A DNA stretch of 64,000 bases, taken from Struthio camelus (taxonomy: Eukaryota; Chordata; Aves; Struthioniformes; Struthionidae). A program made the position numbers and the translations under genes. Positions 34,468 to 64,000 of the stretch are shown piece by piece. The stretch spans positions 44,445,317 to 44,509,316 of the forward strand of contig NC_090981.1 of NCBI RefSeq assembly GCF_040807025.1, read 5' to 3'. The notes under the pieces are model-generated. The model made no database searches and was not told the DNA's origin. It saw nothing but the letters and a program-made list of their open reading frames with translations. The stretch's first letter is position 1. The number at the start of each line of letters is the position of its first letter.

Positions 34468-37400
34468 TTTTTTCTCAGTGTATATACACATATTGCGTGC
34501 TGCCAAATGTACAATTCGTAGCTGCAGTTTCAAAGATGAAACTGATTTAAAACAGAACTGTTTCATTGTAACTGTCTGCATACAGATCAAAGGACTAGAA
34601 TAGGAACTTCCACACTGAAGTACTTATTAAAATATTCCAATTGGCCTATACTTGCAATTTGTACAACTGCCCAAACAGCACAGGTCTAATAGATCGCGGG
34701 GGGAAGCCTGAAGAAAGGCCTTTGGAGGATTACGGCCACCAGATGAGAGCTTCCGGGACGCTAACCGAAGGCAGCCTGTGCCTACTGTAGTGCTCTGCTC
34801 CTGTCAGGAGAACCAGGGTAACACTGTGCGCCTGTTGGGCAAAACCTGAAAAGCTGCGCAACATTTGTCAGGGTGCAGAGCAGCACATCATAGCTGATCC
34901 TCGCTGACAAAACACGATCATCTAACATGCTCCCAGCTACCCTAATTGGTTTTGGGTCCTATTGCCTGGGGCTGAACTGGGAAATCTGCATTGGCTTGGA
35001 GAAAGCTGTGACAAGTATTGAGGCTTAGCAATTATGTTAAAATAATTTGATTTAAAAAGAAAAATCACCACCCTTTTTATTTACCGACCAAGATGGGGCT
35101 AATGCTCAGTTTGGTGAGATACTGTCAGTTCTGCTTCAACCACCTCAAACATAAGTGGCAAACAAAAATATTAACTAAAGCTTTATTGTTTGAAAAAAAA
35201 TGGTTTCATAAACTGAAAGATCTCTTATGAGTCAAGTATAATTGTAGCACTGTTATCCAACTGACCTGAGCCTCCTAGAGGTGGGAAGGTGCGAAAACTA
35301 CTGCAAAAGGCATTAGTTTCCACTACAAATAATTTCCTGTTCCCAGGGCAACCCCCTACACCGTACATTGTACAAGCTGAATATGCAGTAAGATCAGCAG
35401 GTGAAGTAACATGCTTTCTTGTTCCCATACCGCTACTGAGATACTCTGCTGGTTCTGCAGTGCCAGCCTGGGAAAGGAGCTGCTAAGAAGGAACTTAAAA
35501 CAATCAAGATTCAGAATAAGTCACTTGAAAGCAAGGCAACTTTTAGAAGCTTTCTGACAACAGTTTTTTCCAACCCCTTAAAGAAATCTGTCCTGCACTG
35601 CATAAATTTCAATACAGCACTAGGAGAAGAGAACGGAATGAAAACGCGTTTAACAGATCTCTAAGAAATTCTACAGATTGTATAAACAGTCTGATCACAA
35701 GAGAGTCAGAATTGCTAGAGAACATTTCAAAATGCATCTCTGTTGAATCTGATCTGATAAATAAGGTGACTCCTGCATCACTATACTGAGCTCCACTAGC
35801 ATCAACTCAAGTATTTATTAAAACAACTCTGGCATCTATCCTGAATAACAGAACAAGAAAACAGTATGACAGAGTAAGACTAGTATGATATATGGAATGA
35901 TGAAAGATATACTCATTCTTGCTAGTCACTGAATTGATAGCTGAATTAAAAGGAAAATACTTAAGGGTTTTCAAACAGGAAGAAGAAAAGACATGCACAG
36001 GAAGACAGATTAACAGATATAACGATAACTACCTCCAAAGACCTATGCTGTTTTTACCCAGTTAACAGGTTCTCCCTAAAGACGGAGATTTGTCTTCTCT
36101 GCAAGTATTTCGACCCCAACATGCACAATTCTTTCTCAAATGCTCCTCTTCTCTTTTCAGTCAAGAAGTCTCAGTTTCCAGTTTGCTTCAGCACCTTGCC
36201 AAAGTCCCAGACTGCTGGCGTAGCTCAGCGTTCTAAACCAGGAGTCAGTCGTCCCTTGGGCACTACACAGTGGCAAAATTAAGTGCGGTAGACGTGCTGT
36301 TGTATTATGGTACAGTTTGAGCTTTTTTTCTTTTCTTGTTTTTAAACCTAGATCAGGTTAACCCTGAATAGATAACCCTGTCATCTATTCAAATGGAAAG
36401 TCTCTTCTCTTTTTGCCTAGCTAGTCATTCAGCCGCTTAATCCGATAGCCGATCTTGAACAAGTCAAGAAAAAAAAAAACAACTAACGAACAGCATTTTA
36501 GTAATCAGCAAGCCACAAGTAGTAACGATTGCATTGCCAGGTCACTCAGCTGCTCTCCAGTTACTCTCCTTAACCTATTTTCCATTGGAAGTTAATAGAT
36601 TTTGGCACAATTGAAAGTTATGAAATACTTATCACAAAAAATCTGTAAATATGAACTCCATCCAATTAGCTGCTCTGTAGGGAGGAAAAAAACATGTAAG
36701 TGACAGAATATTCTGTCTTGAAGAGGTAAAGTTTAGCTGGATGAAAGAAAGTGGATGCTTACTGGTGAATTAATTTTAAGCATGAAGTATTGCATTTGCA
36801 GTTATTCATACAAAAAGTACAAAACAGTTATTTTACACAGTGGTTTTGACTAAGTCTGTCCAGGAATCTTAAATAAAAATAGTACAAGAAAAGAAAAGCA
36901 TCTACGATTGTTATTTCTCCCAATTACTCGCTGTTAACATGAGTGGTGGATTTTTATCCTTAAAAATTGAGATAAATTTGAAATGGTAACATCTATTTGC
37001 TTTGATGCAGTAAAATTAAGTTTAGAAACTAGTTTTATATGCAGATGTAATATAAAAACTGTATATTTCCATTCCTATATAACAAAGTCTGCAAAAAAAC
37101 CTTGACTTCATATTGTTTAATTTTTACTCCTCATAATAAACATGTATTTTTTTTTTTAATTCAAAGAGTCTTCAAGCTACGTTTGAATGAAAAAAATTTT
37201 TCAGTTGATTGTTTCTATTGCAACCTAAACTATTTCCATTTCCCATAGCAAAGGAAATAATCATGATGTTCCATACTTAAAAAGTATGGAATATATCTGT
37301 GCTCATCCACAAGTCGCAAGATTTCTGTTTAATAAACACCGAGTATTTAAGATTTCCATTATTTCCACATATACAGCAGATATTCTAGTCCATCTCATTT

Positions 37401-37573
37401 CCATTATAAAAGCATCTTGATCCAATCTTAATAAAGATATTATGCTTAAAAAATTCATATATATAGTACACTTGTTTCTGTACAGGTATGTGCAAGTTCT
37501 TGTGACAAAAAATACAAATATGGAATCCCAGAGCTTCCCTGGTTACGTCCCCCCTGGTGAACACAGCTTCATA
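34468..37573 (-). other. Presumed SLC30A5 3' UTR and downstream sequence
   Basis: AT-rich DNA directly after the SLC30A5 stop codon, with several minus-strand poly(A) hexamers and no coding signal. It is best read as a 3' UTR of uncertain length followed by a short spacer. No repeat was recognised. Confidence 0.5.
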
Positions 37574-58040
<20,467 letters not shown>

Positions 58041-61000
58041 GCTTGGGAGCTTGGCAGCTGCAAAGATTTTAACAGGATTCTTCGTTTTTGTTCCTAGATC
58101 CAGCCTTACTGCAGCTTTTGTGTACTGAGTAAAAGTGTAAGCTGATCCCTGGTAGATACAGTATAACTTGCGCAAAACTTTTCGCTTTAGTTTGGAGGAA
58201 AGGATGATTTTTGGTCTGTACTGAAGGGAGCAGCTCGGAGAAATCAGAGGGCAAATAAATGGCTCCCATGTTCTGCATACAGGCTGGCGGGGAACAAATC
58301 AGCAAGAGCCACAGATCTTTGCCTCAGTTGTCTGCCACAGTCGGTCTACATGAGGAAAAAAGGTTTTGGTGGAGAAGCTGCCTTTGAATCTCAAAGTTAA
58401 TGCCCTAAATAGGTTTTAAATATCAAAGAGGAAACACTTCCAAGAAGTACTGCTAGTAGCAATGAGAAGAATTTCTAGAATGATTAATCTGTTGAAAGTA
58501 CAGCTATGTGAAACTAAACACTAGATCAAGAGTTCCCCTTTCCTTTGTCTGCAAGATTAGCCATTTGATTTAAATATATTAATCAAAAAGGTTTCATCCT
58601 CTATCTAGCTCATTTTTTCAAGTATCCTTCACAATGGAGGGCTAGAAATAGCTAGAGATAGTCTGTCTCCAGCAGTACAGCTTAAGTAATATTAGGTGAA
58701 ATTAAAATAGCAGACAACAATTAATAGTCATTCCTGCAATAATGATGGAGGATCTCATGTCAGCCTTAGACCAGCTGAAGGATTAGACCAAGTTCTTTGG
58801 GCTATGGTCTTGCCGGGTGGGATTCAGCTGCCTGTACAGAGGCATCTGCCATTTGCCATCAGCCCTCCCTAAAGCATCTTGATTGGGCTTCAACTGCTGA
58901 TCAAGCAAGACACGGGTTCACTCCCATGGGTTCTGTGTTATATCTGCTGTTTCCACGTGTATGTCTTGGTTACATAAGGCATTTCTAGTGACACTGGATT
59001 AAACATAGTCCCTTTGTTTACAGGACAGCATTGAGTGCTGAAGGTCAAGTTCCTATTTTCTTGCTGTGAAAATATATGTCCTTTGCCTTACAGTAAGTTG
59101 TACTGTAGGGCCAACCATGTGATTCTTAAGGGAACTGCAATTTAAAAGTCAAGATCATCATTCCCAGCTCTTGACATTTCAGCCTCTAAAATCTCAGCTT
59201 CAGATTTAAAGATCTCTGATGCACTTTTTGCTTGTGAAACCATTATAGGGCTGTTTCTTCAGCTGTGTACTAAGTCACTTCTCAGGATTTTCTGGTAATG
59301 GGCAGGAAGGTGGGCAGTTCTCCATAGCCCTGAGTTTGGATATTTATCCATATTTATTTGTCTGTGATGCCCGGTGAGTTTCACCCAACCTCCAGCATAA
59401 CAATACAGTCTCTGCACAGGGGGTCACTTCTCCCACAGATGAAACGGAGGAACATCCTGAGTGAAGCACAAAGTGTATAACAGTTTGTACAGATGATACA
59501 GAAGAGCAAGGGGGACAAAAATGTCCCATTGAAACTAGTGGGGAAATTGAGGCAGTAGGTTGGAAATACTGAAATTATGAGCCAACAGCTTTGTTCCAGC
59601 CATGTATTAAACGCCCTCCTCTTTAGACAACCTGACACGTGATTTTTGGTCCGAGGCAGGGAAAAGAAATCATAGAAATCAATTGGTAAGTGAAAGAAGG
59701 ATGAGCAGGGAATGGATGGCATGGTGAAAGGGAGACAAATCATATATCTCTCAGACAAAACTTTTAAGTCTGCTCCTGCTGGCATCATGTGTTGAATGAG
59801 TCTCAGCAACGGCCAGCTGCAACTAGATTTCTTCCAAGTAATAATCTAGGGTAGCCTTTAACTGGGAAGGTATGAAGGGATGAGAGCACAGAGGAGTATG
59901 GCTGCTGGAAAACAAAAGCTTCAAGATTTCACTGTGCCGATTTTTTTTTTTTTACCTGTAAATTGTTTTCAGTGCAGATGAGAACCTCAGCATACAAATT
60001 TAAGCCTATTTAAGGAAATGCAGGCTTTATCATTTCAGCTGCGTTTTGAAAAGCCCTTAAAAGTTTAAACTGCAGGTCCTGCTTCTTGTTCAAGACACCA
60101 CAGTTCACAGCCTGACATCTCCTGAAGTCCATAAATCAAAACAGAAGACATTAATAGGTTTGTAGGCAAGGAAAAAGGGGATTTTGCATACATGCCGTAT
60201 GCACTGTGTCCAGAAGAGGGAGGTGTTGGCAAACAGCACAGGAGAGAGTGCTATCAACCTGAAAAAGCCTTGGGCTCTTGACAGAAGTGGGTGAATGGTC
60301 CAGGATCTGAGCAGGGAGACAAAGTGCTGTGGGAGCTGGCAGAGAGTAAGAGTCGACCTGCTGGATCAGAGCCGTGCAGATGGGGAAAGAAAAAGACTAG
60401 AGAGGCACAGGGGAGAGTTTTTTGGGACCAAAATTGGGAGAAAACCCCACAATCCTCCAACATGAAAATAGAGGGTGTGCGTCAAATGACAGCGTTGCAA
60501 AGACAAGGGGATGCAGGAATAGATCCATGACACTTTTTAAGGATGGGAATATGTGTTGTGGTGGGGCAGGGTGCAACCTATGAGCAGCTTGCCTGTTGCT
60601 CCTGCTTGGTAATACCACGTACAAGCCCTGCGTTGTGCTGGACTCCAGGTTCACTCAGTTGGCCCCCACTAGCACTGCCACAGCCTATGTCTCAAGCACT
60701 TGTGCCTGGCAGCTTCTCCTTGGCTGCTGGTGGTGCCAGGGTCCTGGGCTGGAGTGGTGGCAGGGCACGCCTGCCAAGGCTGTGCACCCTGGCAGCACCC
60801 TTGTCTCCAAGGAGCCCTCTTGAAGGTCAAATTTTTCCGCTACATTGACTGCTTCTGCTTTACAATCCTGTATGTGCAGAAGCATACCTAGGATGTGACC
60901 TTACATGTGTGTGGACCTGTCCTGTGATCCTGACATACTGGAAACCCGTGCCTGGCTTGTCAGTCTTGTGTGGGTATTTGGTTTGGCTGAGAGGCCTCTT

Positions 61001-64000
61001 TGTGTCAGCTTGTAAACTCGATGTGTGAAAATGTTTTGTGTCTCCATTAGGTGTGAAAATACACATTATCATTCCCCAACAAGGTCGATGCGAGGTCTGT
61101 TAAACTTGGATGTTCAAGTATTCAAGTGGAACAGCGCTGCACAAAGATGGCTACTGCCCTGCCATAAACACAAGAGGGGGGTAACTGAAAAACAGACAAA
61201 AATGGAGAGGAAAAAACAGCTGGTGAAATTGGTCAGGATCCTTCAAGGGAATGGTGAAAATAAATACTATTAACCAGAATAGGAGTGGAGTGTGGCTTAT
61301 CTGCAGGGCCAGCTGAAAGAGAAACTGGGGGCTCAGAAAGAATAGACTCAGACCCAGAGACATTGTGACTGAAAAAAGACGCCACATACATGAGGACATG
61401 GAATTCTTGAACTTTTGAAAGGTCTCTGATTTAATCCCAGAAAACATGCAGAAATGCTGAGAAAATCAAGTAATAAAAAGAGATCTAAACATTTATTATT
61501 TTACTCCTGAATATATAGTATGCTAGCTAAAAGAGTTCTTTTGAGGGTTTTTTTTTTTTTGAGAAGCCTCTCAAAACCCATATTTCTGTTTGCTTAAATA
61601 TCACATGCGTTACAAGACTTGTCTTATAAAATCAAAGTATCTAAAAGGGTAGAGCCCTGGGAAAAATGTACTTGGGAGTGTCAGCAGTGGTCCTCAGGTT
61701 ATCACTTAATGAAAATGTGACGTAGTAAGAGACAGAGAACACATGCCTAAGAAATGTCATGCGAAGCTACAGAACTGATGACTGTTGCAGCCCAGTCTGA
61801 CTGAGGAAAACTTCGGAGAGAAAGACTGAGAGAAGTTTGGGAAGATACATTTTTCATTCTTTTCACTAGAAGAGATTTTGGGGCAAATGAAGCAAAAATG
61901 GAACCATGTCAGTTTTGTAAATGGCATATTTCTCTTGTCTCATTTTGTTTTGTTTTTTGTTTTGTTTTCTTGCTGTTTCAAGACTGCACTCTGGCTGATA
62001 ATAACAGAAATCCCTTCTCCTCCAAAAGCAAGAGTACTTAATTTTGTGCCCAGTGAAGAGTTGCGCAGTCATTTTAATTTTGGGCTTTTGTTCTGTTACG
62101 AAAGATCAAGTGTGTTGCCTCTGGGTTGAACAAAACAATTTGTGCGTGTGTCTGTGCCCAGGCCACCAAAACACAGAAGTGGTTATTCAGACCGAGCCCT
62201 TGGTTCCAGGAGGATGTGAATCAAGCTCAGGAGTGTGATGAGTGTCCAGGTGGGGGAGCTCTGACAGAGCTGTGCTGTAGATGGGCATTTATTCCAAGTT
62301 GTGCTTTCATTAGGAGTTTTGTTTAGAAAATATCTTAATAGCTTTGTATTTATTGAGTAATGGCCACATAGATATCTATTCCAGGAAAAGCTCACTGGGA
62401 TTAACTAAATAAATGGAATGGCAGAAAATGTCTTTTCTTTCTGATTCAGCATGAGAGGACAAAGACTTTGCTAAGATTTGGCTTCTGTATTTCGTCCTTC
62501 TGATTCTAATGCAACCCTCACTCTTTCATTTTTTGGATAGTAAAAAACAACAGCAGAAAGCAGCATTTCAGGGAAGTATGCAGAGATCAGTAGTTTGTGG
62601 ATTTCAGTTCAGTCATGGCAGCAAAATGATCCATAGCAATTTGCGTACAATTTCAGGATCAAAGAAGGGGAGCTGTCTCTAAAAAACACTGTAGTGACTT
62701 GGATTGCTGTGGGTCTCCTCTTGCACTACTGTATGTGAGAAGAACCTCTATGTAAACAATTACAATGATATAAGAGAAAAAGAAGAGCTTCTGTTGAAAT
62801 AATTCAGAGAAAAGAAATCACTTAGCAAGAAAACCTTACTGTGCCTTCAAAGGCACAGTATTCTTATTATAAAGCACCAATATTAACTATGTAGCAGGTG
62901 TGAGAAGGGAGAAAGGTTGATGGAAAATTAGGAAAGCTCTTGAAAATCAGGGTCACTTTAGAGGCTTTTGTGATTTCCTGTAACGAGACATAAACTATCT
63001 GTTGTGTTTTTACTGGGAAATTACTAGTTGAGGGCAATGTAGCAGAAAAATAGAGTAGAGAAAACACACACAGGCTAACTGAGCTGGTATGAGAGTTCAG
63101 TTTCTTATCAAACTGGTCACAGAATATAGTGCGTATTGAAATTTACATAAAACAAATCCTAAAGCATCTTTCGTACTATATTTTAACAAGTGTGTTGCTT
63201 CCTGTCAGTTTAATTTTGCATTATCAGAAAACTTTTGTTTGGATATAAGCAGATTTTGTTATTCGGTCTTGTAAATGCAGGTCTATAGCAACAGTTTTCT
63301 TTCCGCTCCTGCCTCTGCAGTGGAGGGCACTGAACAGTTAGTTGTGCCCTCCTTGGCCCTGCTGCCTCCCTTGTCCGCCTCCCCTGTCTGATTCTGGCTC
63401 TCTTGCTCTGTGCTGACTTGGGAAGGCCTGATTACTTCTTCATGTATACATGAGCTGGTTCAAGAATTGGTCCTTTGATGCCAGCAGGGAATGCAGAAGC
63501 CGAGCCTCTCCCAAGATCATGTGTGGTTTGCTAAAAGGTTTAGTGGAGAGAAGGCATACAACAAAAATCAGCAAAGTGATGTGGTTACACAGGGAGATGA
63601 GTCGGTGACTGAACCTCAGTCCCAGGCCAGTGGTTTAACCACAAGGTCAATTTCTCATTCATTATTATTTTACTTAAAAATAAAACTGAAATAAATATTT
63701 GAAACTATTTCAGATTTTTTTTTTTTGCAACTTTCCAGTCTGGATTAATTAGGTGCTAAGAATAGAACACCTGAACCATTAGAAATGATTCACTGCTTTC
63801 TTTCCTAAGGATATAAATTAACACATGTTCTATTTTGCTGACAAAGTAAATTCTGCTTTAGGAAACCCATGAAGCGTGGTTAGTGCGAGTAGAGACAAAT
63901 GTATGATGCTAACTTTCCGTCCTAAAGCAGCAGCTTCAGTTAGGTCTTATTTTATATCATCTTCCCTCCCCTGTGACAGCTCTAAGTAACAAGAAACACA
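58041..64000. other. Gene-poor region upstream of SLC30A5
   Basis: About 6 kb without any exon or RNA gene that I can recognise. Open frames are short (at most 142 codons) and have no known-family character. In human the equivalent interval up to PIK3R1 is a large gene desert, so absence of coding is expected. The only element identified is a small SINE-like relic near the right end. Confidence 0.6.
63580..63655 (-). mobile_element. Probable MIR/CORE-SINE fragment
   Basis: Read on the minus strand the stretch has TTGTGGTTAAACCACTGGCC, then GAGGTTCAGTC, then CTCCCTGTGTAACC, in the order of the tRNA-derived part and core of the MIR family. It is short, diverged and lacks both ends. Identification is by eye only. 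Confidence 0.45.

Noticed and set aside
36215-36290. tRNA-like phrase (GCTGGCGTAGCTCAG)
   Set aside because: An A-box-like stretch only; no B box GGTTCGANTCC and no closing acceptor stem could be found.
58041-63580. Search for a divergent gene upstream of SLC30A5
   Set aside because: No exon with family resemblance and no consistent frame was found; the conserved human equivalent is a gene desert.

Overview
The window is vertebrate nuclear DNA, almost certainly from a bird. It holds five protein-coding genes, all on the minus strand, in the order SLC30A5, CCNB1, CENPH, MRPS36, CDK7 when read in the direction of transcription. This is the gene order of human 5q13.2; in birds the block is known to lie on the Z chromosome. 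Proteins very close to human, short introns, few interspersed repeats, GC-rich CpG-island first exons, an old CR1 LINE piece and an avian-type solo LTR all fit a bird. The species cannot be read from the sequence.

Region by region: 1-11,683 is CDK7, cut by the left edge (9 exons visible, the last ones missing). 11.2-12.3 kb is its CpG island. 13.0-18.6 kb is MRPS36/KGD4 (4 exons). 19.5-26.9 kb is CENPH (9 exons). 27.5-34.0 kb is CCNB1 (8 exons); its first intron is almost filled by a tandem array of about 47 G-rich units of 61-63 bp. 34.4-57.2 kb is SLC30A5 (16 coding exons), with a solo LTR in intron 10. 57.2-64 kb is a CpG island followed by about 6 kb in which I see no gene. Every exon boundary was read by eye. 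In each complete gene the exon lengths sum to a multiple of three and give a protein close to the expected size (MRPS36 107 aa, CENPH 233 aa, CCNB1 415 aa, SLC30A5 770 aa).

Three of the five genes serve mitosis: cyclin B1, the CDK-activating kinase CDK7 that activates CDK1-cyclin B, and the kinetochore protein CENP-H. CENPH has a textbook-spaced CDE/CHR element just upstream of its start, and CCNB1 has two CCAAT boxes and a CHR-like site, so both promoters look G2/M-regulated. The other two genes serve zinc entry into the secretory pathway (SLC30A5) and the 2-oxoglutarate dehydrogenase complex (MRPS36).

The main unusual points are: the CCNB1 intron-1 minisatellite, which carries a quadruplex-type motif in most units, abuts the exon-2 splice acceptor and is open in all plus-strand frames; a U12-type intron in SLC30A5; two GC-AG introns (CENPH intron 4, SLC30A5 intron 13); and a solo LTR with an intact 5-bp target-site duplication. 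The giant open reading frames over 30-34 kb are by-products of the array and are not genes. I found no wholly new multi-gene system.
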